A DNA stretch of 64,000 nucleotides from Siphonodentalium dalli (taxonomy: Eukaryota; Mollusca; Scaphopoda; Gadilida; Siphonodentaliidae): positions 197,313,948-197,377,947 of the forward strand of contig CP136064.1 in assembly GCA_032622095.1 (NCBI GenBank), in the 5' to 3' direction. The notes beneath the pieces were generated by a model, which worked only from the letters and a program-made list of their open reading frames with translations, was not told the origin of the DNA and searched no databases. Shown piece by piece: positions 1-11,700 of the stretch; the stretch's first letter is position 1; each line of letters opens with the position of its first letter. The translations under genes were made by a program, and so were the position numbers.

Positions 1-874
1 GTGTTCCACATCACTTTAATACAATCCAGAGTATGCCATATGCCATACGCCAATTTCTATACCAACATACCACATTACTGCTGAATATCTTGGGTTTTAC
101 TGTGATTTTGGACTAGTAATTCTGTTTGGAAATGGTCAGATAATAAGTTCAACTAACGGTCATAAGTCATTTGTTAATCTTATTATTTGAACACTTCCCT
201 CCAATAAAATTTAATGTGACTCCTTCTGTACTTATATTATCTGTTGAAAACCCACTCCAGATGAACAATAGACCATTCCAAAGTATACTTTTAAAACTGC
301 ATGAGAGAATCCATTTAGTATAGAACGGGTTAAAGTATCATCTTCAATCCTAGAATAGAACTTAATAATTTCATGCTTATTTTCTTGTTCATGGAACAAA
401 ACCATACATGAAATACTTAAAATAGACTCTTACTGCTATGCAGAAAGTTAAAAACAGTAAATAAATTTAATTTTATATCTAGTTTTTCAAAATATATTAA
501 GTCCATAATTATGCAAGTTTTTCATGCAGGTAATTAGATATCGACTGATCTCAATCCACAGAAAGTAAAAAAGGCAAGCAGTTATTAAATTTGGTATGAG
601 GCTAAGGGATAAGATACTGCTTTAAGGACCATCTAGTATATCAATATAACATAATATATCAGATGGTATTATCCAAATGCATGCTGAATTGCCCTACCAT
701 ACATTTCACAGACTGTAACATGGTGCCCTTGAAAGGTAATACTATTCATCGCATATGTGACCTGAATAGTGAGCTCCAACAATATGATCAATATACTATC
801 CGGTATAATAAGTCATGTGTCAGGTTATAAAATGAATACAATTTAAACAATTTATGCAGAAGTAGGAAGACCAT
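1..874. other. Intergenic or intronic sequence without a recognised feature
   Basis: AT-rich sequence with no frame, hairpin or repeat that I can assign. It probably belongs to ALDH2 intron 3. Confidence 0.5.
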
Positions 875-1268
875 TTAACCCTTTACCCAACAGAACGGCC
901 CTGTGCCAATGCATTCTCTTATATATGCGAGTCGACCATAGGTCGCCTCGCATATATAAGAGAATGCATTGGCTTAACACATTCAAAATTATAAAATTGT
1001 TAAAGAATGTAAGAAAAAATGGTAAAAAAAGATTTTTTTTAGGCCAATGCATTCTCTTATATATGCGAGGCGACCTTATAATGGTCGACTCGCATATATA
1101 AGAGAATGCATTGGCACAGGGCATAACTGTAACTATCACAATGTGGTCAAGGAGCCGGTTCCAATGATATCCATATTTGTATGGTTCTATTGAGACAGAC
1201 CGAAGATATTTTAGGCTGTTGAAGCTTTATTTGGCCGACTTTGGCCGGTTTGTTGGGTAAAGGGTTAA
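875..1268. mobile_element. TTAA-flanked double-hairpin MITE (piggyBac-like), copy 1
   Basis: The ends are TTAACCCTTTACCCAACA and, inverted, TGTTGGGTAAAGGGTTAA, so the element has TTAA at both edges as in piggyBac target duplications. Inside are two long hairpins, about 906-973 and about 1044-1113, which are also inverted to each other. Each arm reads GCCAATGCATTCTCTT followed by ATATATGCGAG. They are bounded by CCCTGTGCC and GGCACAGGG. No coding capacity. Confidence 0.8.
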
Positions 1269-1716
1269 AGGGACCCAAGGCACTCGGTATAAGTAAACAT
1301 GCAAAAAAAAAATACCACCACTATATTGAAGAAAAACATAGTGAAATAGATAAACTTTGTTCTTATAATAATCACTATTGATATTCTCCAATAACAAAAT
1401 TTTGAAACGATTGTTATGTAAGCAATACTGTTACAGTGATTTGTCGACAAACATCGCTAATCATATAGTAAGTTCAAATATTTTAGTCTGAGTATGATTT
1501 TCATAATATTTTTCAGTGTTTTGACATTTTCCAATGTCTACCATCGAGTTTTGATTAAACTTCGCTATCTTATTGGACCAATTGGACTTTTATCGGTAAT
1601 ACCACTGTTAAGAATTTACATAACAAATAATGGTTTCCGATTTGACATGCAAAATTTCATCATTGCACAGTTATTAATAATGAAAATAAGAACCAAAGTC
1701 AATTTATTTTTTCATA
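1269..1716. other. AT-rich stretch, nothing recognised
   Basis: Short frames of 60-80 codons exist here but none resembles a protein. Confidence 0.5.
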
Positions 1717-1939
1717 CAGTAATGCCCTAAATAATCGACTCCTTAACCACAGCAGAATTATGGGTAATTTTTCAGTATTTAGTCAGAAACATGGCTTGTT
1801 GCCATTCATCGGAAAGCTCTCAATATTTCTCGCTGAGAGCTTTCCGATGAATGGCAGCAAGCCATATTTCTGACTAAATCCTGAAAAATTACCCATAATT
1901 CTGCTGTGGTTAAGGAGTTTATTATTTAGGGCATTACTG
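1717..1939. mobile_element. Foldback MITE, CAGTAATGCCC family, copy 1
   Basis: A near-complete palindrome with ends CAGTAATGCCCTAA and TTAGGGCATTACTG flanked by TA on both sides (1715-1716 and 1940-1941). TA duplication with CAGT termini suggests mobilisation by a Tc1/mariner-type transposase. Arms are about 100 bp with a short central loop. Family members: 2537, 16122, 17021, 25179, 26066, 29798, 32964. Confidence 0.85.
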
Positions 1940-2536
1940 TATACGTGTTGGTGATAGTTGTTTTATAGACTATTGTGTTATTTCTTATTAACCCACTCCT
2001 CTGATGATTGATCTGACCAGCTTATGTTATTTTATGAAGTTATATATACTATTATTATATCGTCAACATAAAAAGTGTATGGAGATTATGTAACATGTAA
2101 CTTAGCCATTTTATAACTAGAAACACACTGATGGGTAACATATGATTCCCATTCATCCATTTATAGGACTGGTCAGCAAGTGGTCATTATTTATCATGTG
2201 AACATCCCTACAAATGGTGTGTGCAAGTAGAAGCCACATCAACTGTATAAACAGCTGGTATGTTTGATGCATCATTTGGAGACTATTACTTTCTAAACCA
2301 GCTTTCCGAAAACACAAACAGTTATATAGCTGAACAGTGTATTCTTCTAAAATAGCAAAAAAAATTGTCCCAGTTTGCAGCAGTTCATGGGAAAAAAAAT
2401 GGTGAAAACTCATCTAGTATTGAAAGAAACTCCTGTTGATTGGTCTCTTTGACACAAAATTATTATATACTTTATGCCCCTGCATCTTTACAGAAAATAC
2501 AGGTAAGACATTCCACATCTTTAATCAACTTAAGTA

Positions 2537-2749
2537 CAGTAATGCCCTAATTAATCGACTCCCTAACCACAGCAGAATTATGGGTAACTTTTCAGGATTT
2601 AGTCGGAAATATGGCTTGTTGCCATTCATCGGAAAGTTCTCGGGGAGAGCTTTCCGATGAATGGCAACAAGCCATATTTCCGACTAAATCCTGAAAAGTT
2701 ACCCATAATTCTGCTGTGGTTAGGGAGTCGATTAATTAGGGCATTGCTG
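2537..2749. mobile_element. Foldback MITE, CAGTAATGCCC family, copy 2
   Basis: Full palindromic copy flanked by TA. The two arms meet at a CTCGGGGAGAG centre. The frames on both strands across it are artefacts of the palindrome. Confidence 0.85.
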
Positions 2750-2751
2750 TA

Positions 2752-3973
2752 TCTATTGTGTGATCTATTGTGCAGAATCATTGTACTGATTCCTTTGATA
2801 AAATGCCCTGGTGTAGGAGCTGGTACAGCTGGAAGGTTTTGGTGGTACAATAACCACAACTTGTAAGTATTTTTTTGTTACACATATTTATGGGAATGGC
2901 CAGATTAGCAGTAGTCATAAAACAGGGAATATCTGGCTCATTAACTCATTAATTTTTGGTAAACTATATTATGTTATCGGTCTCAGATCACAAAGATCAC
3001 CATAAATTCCCAGGACTGACTACCAGATGTAGTTCTAAAGAGATATATCATATATGTGACTGTGTCAAGTTCATAAAATTGTCAAGATTTATAGAATACT
3101 TATACCACTGCCCTACCATGAGAATTGCTCAAAGTTCTATATTGGCTTCTACTTCTTTTCCTAAGGCATTGCCTTTTGCTGTAGTTAATTTCGAAGGCTG
3201 CAAGAGTGATTCCTGTGACCACCAGAATATCCTCACATTTGTCAAGCAATCTCTGTCAGCTTTGATAAATTTGTCAGATTGGACAAGTCCAAGGCATGGA
3301 TACCAAGCAGCGATGAAATAGTTCAAACAATCGGATGTTGAAAATGTTGTCCTTATACATCTGTTATATTGAGAATGTTCTGTACTATATTTGCTATAGT
3401 ATCATATATACATCACATTGTTAAATTTGCATAACAGAATCTTTGAGAGACTATAGCTCTTTCATTCAACATGTTATAAGTATCAATCGTCGTTCATTCG
3501 AGCCATATGATATCTATTTGTGTGGTAATTCAATTGGAGGATTTATTTTTGTTGGAGGAAAACCATTTTTACAGAAATATTGGTGATTGCAGGGCTTACT
3601 TCCTTTCTTCTAGTTTGTACAGCAACATTATTGGTTTCATCTTTACAATGCCAAAAAGCACAAGAGAACACCATTTCACTATTGAAAATTAAAAACATTT
3701 CCATTCTCGAAGGGGGAACCCCACCCCCACCTTTCCAAACCATACCCTTATATCGCTGCATCCCTCAGAGCCGTATGCTCACCACCTTGCTCCGCCTCTG
3801 AAATGACTGGAAAAGGAAACAGTCATTTTGACACCCTCCCAATGAGGTTGTTGGTGGGGATTTACTGAAATCATTTTGTCCATCCATCTGTCCGCCAGTT
3901 GGCCATCCATCCATGGACATTGAATAATTTGAGTGAAGACCTTTTTCCCCCATTCTTCTTTGTATATACTTAC
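2752..3973. other. Unassigned part of ALDH2 intron 3
   Basis: Searched on the minus strand for ALDH exon 4 and not found. A plus-strand frame around 3112-3321 has protein-like composition but no recognised family. Confidence 0.45.
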
Positions 3974-4114
3974 TGCGAGGTAGTGTTGGTCTCGCTCAAT
4001 AAGGTCGGCCAGTCTATTCATTAGGTTGCCCCTATCATGGGCATCCATCCGTCGCCATGGAGATCCCATTCTGAAAGCCTCTCTGGCAGCAGCAACTGCC
4101 TTATTAACATCAGC
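3974..4114 (-). CDS. ALDH2: ALDH2-like aldehyde dehydrogenase, coding exon 3
   Basis: This 141-bp exon encodes 47 residues, starting [14 protein letters not shown] and ending [15 protein letters not shown]. It contains the ALDH1/2 signature '[26 protein letters not shown]' region of the N-terminal NAD-binding domain. The acceptor is CTACAG and the donor GTAAGTATA, both in phase 0. The next exon of the family would start at '(A)LETLDNGKP'. No such stretch was seen between 3973 and position 1, so the gene continues outside the window. The catalytic Cys and Glu lie in later exons and cannot be assessed. Confidence 0.93.
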
Positions 4115-4994
4115 CTGTAGAAGTAAGAATTTTAAAAATTTCAAGGTAATTAAGATATGTATATTACATGCACCAAATAGTACTTCCGATTTTTCCTGAG
4201 CATTAACCAATAAACACATTGACCCCATATTTTTTTATTCCACACCTGTTGACAAGAGGCACATGTATTGAACGTAATCCCAGCCATTAAATACATATAC
4301 ATGCCGGAACTACTTCGCATTGACATTGTTGCCAAAAGCAATGATGTACACGATGGCAACAATCCTCTCCGGGTGCAAACTCCATGCAGGGTTTACATCC
4401 CTTGATGAATTGGTAAGACCGCTGCTACTGGCAACATTTTACTCACATCTGGTGGGCTTCCCCGATATTAAGATATATACTAAGCAAACATAGTAATAGT
4501 AACATGCTACCCTTATTAAGCCCACAAAATATCAGACAAACCATGTGTAATTTCTAACTTTAAGTTTGGATAGTCTCACTAGAACCTAATAACTATATAC
4601 ACATGTAGCAAAACCTTGTGATTGAATATTTTGTCACTACAAATGTCTAAATGCAGATGGACAACATTGTCACGACAACATGCATGGCAAGTCAAACACA
4701 AGAGTTCTAATTTGCTGCAATATTGATGAGCAGCTTGTGAAAATCGTCAACAAAACTACTGCTCTAATTCTCCATTCTGTCATTATGTGTGGGAATTGTT
4801 CTCAAAGCACATAGGAAATTTGACTTTGGGGCAGTTGGTTTTCGCCATTTTGACTGGAAAACACCATACTAAAAACAGAAACCACAGACTAGTACCCAGC
4901 TGGTGACAGAGTCAGAAAGGAAATATGACTGGAGCAATCTGGTCGAGATTGATGCACAGATAATTATCATTTTTTGGTCAGAATTAGATCACAA

Positions 4995-5790
4995 CTAGAG
5001 GTGTGACTGTCCCAATGGGACTACGGATACCCCCTGTTTTTAAAATACTAAGATGTTTCACATGTCAGTAAACATTTAGTTAAAATAATAAAATAACAGT
5101 TCCCATTGCAGGTGTACAACCATAACCCTAATCTTAAACCTATTGACCGAAAAATGTAGGAATAAAAGCTTGGACAAAATTATGTATGTTGCGAAAAAAA
5201 TTCTAAGTTGTAAAAGGGGAATAACTCCACCAAAAAATGTCGGACAGACGTCATAATCGCAGGTGCACAGGTTCCCATGGTACTAAATATCAGTGCCAAG
5301 ATTAAAAAACATTGACCGAAAAATGTAGGAATAAAAGCTCGGACAAAATTATGAATGTTGCAAAAAAAGTTCCTAAATAAAAAAAGGAGGATAACTCCAC
5401 CAAAAAATGTCGGACAGACGTCAAAATCGCAAGTGCACAAGTTCCCATGGTACTAAATATCTGTGCCACGTTTTAAAAAAATTGACTGAAAAATGTAGGA
5501 ATAAAAGCTCGGACAAAAGTATACATGTTGTGAAAATTTTCTAAGTCGAAAAAGGGGGGATAACTCCACTAAAAAAAGTCCAACAGACGTCATAATCGCA
5601 GGTGCACAGGTTCCCATGGTGGTTGATGTCAGTGCAAAGTTTCACGGAAATTGATCAAAAAACGACTGAGAAAAACTCCGGACATATTTGTGTCCACGGA
5701 CGGACGACGGACGACGCCGACGGACGGACGGACGGACAAGCTGACTCCAGTATACCCCCCCCTAACTTCGTTGCGGGGGGTATAATAAGG
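4995..5790 (+). mobile_element. Pearl-like element type 2 with ~170-bp core repeats
   Basis: The 5' part has a short hairpin (GACTGTCCCAATGGGAC) followed by TACGGATACCCCC. The core is about 3.3 tandem units of 169-170 bp, with the marker ATTGACCGAAAAATGTAGG near 5142, 5311, 5481 and, diverged, 5650. The 3' part has a GACGGACGGAC run and a terminal hairpin pairing GTATACCCCCC with GGGGGGTATA (about 5750-5785). The layout resembles bivalve pearl elements and other non-autonomous Helentron-type elements. No coding capacity. Confidence 0.65.
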
Positions 5791-5887
5791 GTAGTTATAG
5801 GATCAACGGTGGTTACCGTCATGGATTAAATTTATCCGACAGAAGGGGTGTGGAATATATACAGAACACAATTTGCATCAGAATCTT

Positions 5888-6261
5888 TTAACCCTTTGAG
5901 TGCCAGGTCGATTTTTGTATCAACCCATATACCCTGTGCCAATGCATTCTCTTATATATGCGAGTCGACCATAGGTCGCCTCGCATATATAAGAGAATGC
6001 ATTGGCCCAACATTTTTTTTTTTTACAATTTTTTACAATTTTAATAATTTATTCTTATATTCTTTAACCACAGGAGCTTGGAATTTGGTCAAAACCACTC
6101 TTTTATTGGCGGAACCACCACCCGGGACCAAAGGTGGTCCCGGGTGGTGGTTCCGCCAATAAAAGAGTGGTTTTGACCAAATTCCAAGCTCCTGTGCTTT
6201 AACAGACTTATTTTGTAGGTTTAGGGTCGATGAGATCGGCCCCTGGCACTCAAAGGGTTAA
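5888..6261. mobile_element. TTAA-flanked hairpin MITE with a different outer end
   Basis: The termini are TTAACCCTTTGAGTGCCAG and its inverse at 6243-6261, flanked by TTAA. The left half carries the same CCCTGTGCCAATGCATT hairpin as the element at 875 (about 5938-6005). The right half carries an unrelated GC-rich hairpin (6069-6196). Confidence 0.8.
6069..6196. repeat. 128-bp near-perfect palindrome
   Basis: Arms of about 61 bp starting CACAGGAGCTTGG and ending CCAAGCTCCTGTG, with a loop of about 6 bases around 6130-6135. The stem includes a GC-rich tip (CACCCGGGACC). It sits inside the TTAA element at 5888-6261. Confidence 0.9.
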
Positions 6262-6361
6262 TGAATTTGTTGCAGACAGCGCAGTCACATTTCACTCAAG
6301 CTCCGCTTTCATGAAATATATCCTTCTGGAATCCACAGCTCATTCGATAAAGGATTCTCGA

Positions 6362-6776
6362 TTAACCCTTTACCCAACAAACCGGGCCAAAAACGCCCAA
6401 ATAAAGCTTCAACAGCCTAAAATATCTTTGGTCTGTCTCAATAACACCATACAAATATGGATATCATTGGAACCGGTTCATTGACCGCATTGTGATGGTT
6501 ACAGTTATGCCCTGTGCCAATGCATTCTCTTATATATGCGAGTCGACCATAGGTCGCCTCGCATATATAAGAGAATGCATTGGCCTATACAAATCTTTTT
6601 TTTAACACTTTTTACTATTTTTTCTTATAATATTTTCTACATTCTTTGACAATTTGATCATTTTTAATATGTATTAAGCCAATGCATTCTCTTATATATG
6701 CGAGGCGACCTATGGTCGACTCGAATATATAAGAGAATGCATTGGCACAGGGCCGTTCTGTTGGGTAAAGGGTTAA
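6362..6776. mobile_element. TTAA-flanked double-hairpin MITE, copy 2
   Basis: Inverse orientation of the element at 875-1268: TTAACCCTTTACCCAACA at the left and TGTTGGGTAAAGGGTTAA at the right. Both CCAATGCATTCTCTT hairpins are present. The arms carry few differences from copy 1. Confidence 0.8.
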
Positions 6777-7261
6777 GATGCAAGTTGTCTTCTGTCTATC
6801 TGTTAATAGTCTAATAATTGCATGAGGTTTCCGAAAATCACAGGAGAGGATTTGTCCACTGCTTGGTTATTCATCAGGTTTGGATTTGGCAGTGTGTGTT
6901 CTAATTAGGCATAGACGCAAGATCTAGAGTGGATTTTACTACAATGTGGGTGGGTATTAACAGATGAGTTTGATAGTAGAATTAATGTTGGCAACAAATA
7001 ATCAGCCAGCATGGGTTTTCGTAATCAAACCCTGTGTATCCATTTCTACCTTTACCAGAGGCTATGTACCAATCTCTTCCAGAAGAGTCAATTGGCTCAA
7101 CGATTTTCACATCTGTTAAAATACTGATTAAAAAAATTTCTGTCTATGGTTATATCTGCAAATTAATCTAAAATGAACTGAACAGATATTGGATGGACCA
7201 AAAAGCCAACATTCCAGATAAACAACTGTAGAAAATTCGAAAAAAAACAATTGAATCTTCT

Positions 7262-7405
7262 ATTTAATGTCCTCAAAATAGTGAACATCCATAACAAATA
7301 ACATTGAGATCTGAGCACTACTGTTCAATTTATGACATGGAGCAGAAATCAGACGTATGAACGGACGAATGTGCAAAACAGTATACCCCCCCCTCACTTT
7401 TTAAA
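7262..7405. repeat. Fragments of pearl-like type 2 and an associated dispersed repeat
   Basis: A stretch around 7265-7345 recurs at about 8195-8290 (shared ACATTGAGATCTGAGCAC). A piece with GTATACCCCCCCC follows at about 7380, like the 3' end of the element at 4995. The copies flank the type 1 array and suggest nesting. Confidence 0.5.
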
Positions 7406-8070
7406 ATGAAAGTGTCCATGACCCTGTAGCTCAACTTAGTGAAGAAGTTAAATTTTTGTGATGAGCAATAAATGGAATGATGAATTGAATTTTGAAATCC
7501 AAGATGGCAGCTGGCGGCCATGTATTTTTGATGATTGACCCTAAAATGACTTGTTCCCATCTACATGTCAAAGTTAACATCCATGACAAATTTCATGATG
7601 ATCCGACAAAGGTACAATCTCTAATCCTCTAGGATTTAGTCACACAAAGAGTAAAATTCAAGATGGCTGCTAGTGGCCATGTTTTATGGCCGAATCACCT
7701 CAAAATGGCTCCTTCCCATCTTCATATCAATATTAACATCCACTACAAATTTCATGATGATCAGACGAACACTCCGGCCTGTAGCCCACGCTAAATGGAT
7801 TGAATTTTGATATCCAAGATGGCTGCTAGCAGCCATGTTTTTTGACAAATGGCCCCAAAATGACTCTTTCCCATCTGCATGTCAATGTTAACATCCATGA
7901 CAAATTTCATGATGATCCGACCAAAGATACGACCTGTAGCCCGTGCCAAAGGATTTAGTAATGCGAAGAGTAAAATCCAAGATGGCTGCCGGTGACCATG
8001 TTTTTTGGCCGAATGACCCCAAGATGACTCGTTCCCATCTACATGTTAAAGTTAACATGGATATAGCTGG
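7406..8070 (+). mobile_element. Pearl-like element type 1, 5' end plus core repeats
   Basis: Starts at AATGAAAGTGTCCATGACC followed by TGTAGCTCAACTT. The core has units of about 157-162 bp marked by AAGATGGC near 7502, 7661, 7818 and 7980. It lacks the 3' hairpin seen at 24779 and ends abruptly near 8070. Confidence 0.65.
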
Positions 8071-8445
8071 TTCATCATCCTGGTCCTGAACTCATCGACT
8101 GGAATGATGGTGACTATTTCCATTATCACTGAACTAATGCGCAGTTAATTCCGCTGCATCAGTTGCTGCATGCATGTCTTCTCTATGGAGTTCTATTGAT
8201 TGCCCTCATAATAGTGTACATCCATACCAAATTACATTGAGATCTGAGCACTACTATTCAGTTATGACATGAATAGACATTGGACAGATGGGTAAAATTA
8301 TCACTGAACTAATGCGCAGTTGATGTGGCTGCACCAGTTACTGCATGCATGTCCCACACACTTACAGCATTTACTAGGGAAACTTATCACTGTTATTTAT
8401 AAACACAATTATGTTACTACCTTGATCATACAACTTTGATGATGT

Positions 8446-8790
8446 CAAAACCTGCTAATAGTGTGTCTGTCATGAGGTCCCCAGAGGGTGAATTTAGTAA
8501 GGCTGTTCTGAACGGTGGGCTAGCATCACCAAATTCACCATCTGGGAACCTCATTCAGCTTAGTCCTCAACTGCTATGGCAGACCTAGGATAAGATTGAA
8601 TTACACCAGTTGAATTTGGTAATGTTCACCCATTAGTCACCTCGATTATGCATTTTATTTTCTGCAAATTAGGGATGAGGTCCCCGGAGGATGAATTTGG
8701 TGATGCTAGCCCACTTTGCAGGGTAGAATTACTAAATACACCTCTGGGAACCTCATTCTGCAAATGGCAGACACGCTATTTGTAGACTTG
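8446..8790. mobile_element. hAT-like MITE, GAGGTCCCCAGAGGG family, probable copy
   Basis: Imperfect ends (CAAAACCTGCTAATAGTGTG and, inverted, CAAGTCTACAAATAGCGTG) enclose inverted segments with TGAGGTCCCCAGAGGGTGAA. Related to the better preserved element at 22102-22591. No target duplication was identified here. Confidence 0.5.
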
Positions 8791-8796
8791 TATATT

Positions 8797-11700
8797 AGTC
8801 TAGGCTGTGCTGGGGGGTGATCGTCGCACATCGAGGGAATTTATGCGACCATCATTTTCTTATGGGAAAATTACTCTAGTTTTCGAATTCAGAGGGCGCC
8901 GAGCCGAGATAGGTGACAAAATATAACTTTTCACTATGTTTCATAGGGTACCCTACCTAAAAAATTACATATTTTCATAGGTTGACAGGCATTAGCCAAC
9001 TGGTTAACATGGCATCAACATCGGAAAGATTGTAAACATATTTGCAAATTATGGAACGAATATAGACACTTAATCAGATTCAACATCGTTTTCATGCTTT
9101 CGTTCTGATTTCGTGACGTCATGGTAAAATATGTAGCGTGACGCGTCAAACATTCATGGCGATTCAGACAAAGTGTTGTGCGTCAACTCTGTGCAAAGAT
9201 AGCATATCTGTCGAATTCTTCCAAGTTATATATTTTTGGAAATGGAAGGGTACCCCCTATATAATGATGTTCATACTTACATTCTATCTTTCCAAGTATT
9301 GATATAATAGACAAAAACTTAACCCTCCCCCCAATTTCACAAATAACCACATATATGTGCCCATGCAGTTTGTGTCCACCAAATACATTGACAATGCACA
9401 GTTTACCTTTTCATGTTGTGTAGAATCGTACGGCGACACTGATAATGTAAAACATCGTTCAAATCCTAGATTAGGAAGGTATTAAAATCCAAGATGGCGT
9501 CCAAGATGGCCGCCAATTTTTATATTGACACTCTATACACCAGATGTATGGTAACCGGACTAGATCATCGCGAGTACTTTATGTAATATGGCCTTGTCTT
9601 GGATGGAGTCTGTATCTTAATACGTATAAGGCAATTGGCGACGTAAAACCGATGATGAAGACCAAAATGGCCGCCAAAATAAACAGAACTGTTCCGATAA
9701 AACGACCAACTTCTGAGTTGCAATAAAATCACATGGTATGACTGTTGTAGCTTTTTTGTTCGTACATATATGTCATTGTGTCCAACATGATCCGTATCTG
9801 AAGAAACTAGGGACATTAAGATAGTAACTGTTCATTAATTTCTCGAAATAACGACATCATATAATGTCAAATTGCCTAAATAGGACCGAATTTCAAACTG
9901 ACATCCAATCATTTGATGGTATATATGTCAATGTTCTGCTACACGATGCTACAACTGCAAACATCCACATTAGTATAGCAATAATGGAAGCCACAATGCC
10001 GATTAAAACATGCCTATGCAGTGTATGCACTAAAAGTTATATATTCAATTATCAATAAATAAAGGAGTTTTTCCATGCTAGTAGCACATTAGACCCGCAA
10101 TCGTAAACCGTCTGGAGATAACGGACCTACAATAATTGCGGATATTTTGTTTATACGAAAATGTTGGCCAACTGTGTTCACATTACCCCGCTAATGTCGT
10201 CAACTGCTTACCATGGTAGTTGGTTTCTACGTTCAAAGAAGCGATGTTCCAATGTAATAACGGACAATAATCACCAGCAATTTAGACCGAACTAAAACTG
10301 TTTTCTCTACATTTCCTCGGGATGCCACCCCGCACGGAAATGGGTGTTTACATAAGCAGTTCTAATTCGTATTTGTTTAGTACTTCTCAACTCTGAAGAT
10401 TTATATAACAATAAACGGTTACATGTTCGTTGCAAATACTCATTTTTATGAACTATTCACAGTTGCAACCGATAATTTAAATCAATTTCCCACCATGGGT
10501 GGTTGACGAGTTAATTCACAGGTTTATGCCCTCACTTCCATATCATTTTATTTAACACCTGCAGTTCAGGTTTCACGTTGCTGTCGCAATATATTAATAC
10601 ATCTATTGAGCGTTTTGTTATGATGATCATCCATTTCGTCTAGAGACGAAGAAATAATAAGTTTCTGCCATATTTTATATTGGATAAGGCCTATCCACTC
10701 GTAGACAATTTCGTTAGACATTTAACCACCGATAACATGACTTCATCATGCTGGTACTTATCAGCAATGAGTAACATACATCTATCGGATCTACACAGCC
10801 AGTGACACGATTAAGTTGATGTTCTGGTCTTATGTGAACCTAATTTAATCATTAGCTGTCGGGAAACACTATAAAAAAGTTGGTTGGCACATGTGCGCGG
10901 GCATTTCTGCCAAGTACGATAAGCCGAGAAGTTGCAATAGTTAATTCACTGTGACGGTATTGTTGGATTAAATTGACCTGACCAATCATATGATGCAATC
11001 CAATTACTCTTCAGCTGGATACGTGATTGTTCCCAACAAGTAATTGTCTATCATAAGTAATTCATAAATGGCACTGAATGGCATGGGTATATATAATAGA
11101 AAAATGGACGAATTTTATTAATATTGGGACTAAATTCAAATTATAAGAAATATTTCTTTTTTCGATTTAATAAGGTGGCGAGTTAGAATCGACAATTTTG
11201 AAGACAAATTAACTTCAATCGCATAACCTTAGTCGAGACTAGATTCATTTATTAAAATAACACTTAACTGGTTTTCAAAGGGCAAATATGTTTGCATTAT
11301 TTGTGTGCAATTTACATTACCATAACTCAAAGCATGAAGCATCTCGATCTAAATTCCTACCAGGTGTACACATAAGAAAGTAGAGAGATTACTAATTTAA
11401 TATGCTGGAAGCAAAGGGTGTTGCTACTTTCGAAGTTTCATATGTGTGGGATACTATGTGTAAGTTTACTATATGTCTTGCCCCATGTCGAAGAAGAATC
11501 CATATTATGAGCAAATAGGTCCAACAGCCATCAAATGTCCGACTGCGATTGTCTATATATGTCATACATTCAATCCAACATTCAAACAAGAACGTTTGTC
11601 ATTGTCGAATATAGGACCGTCGCCACATGCAACGATGGAACCTGGTTTGATTGTATGTGCTCACAAGGTAAACTTACTCAAAATATACCGACCCATTACG

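Noticed and set aside
3112-3321. Plus-strand frame with ordinary protein composition
   Set aside because: A search by eye for ALDH or transposase motifs failed on both strands.
1-3973. ALDH2 exon 4
   Set aside because: No minus-strand stretch resembling LETLDNGKP or IIPWN was found.
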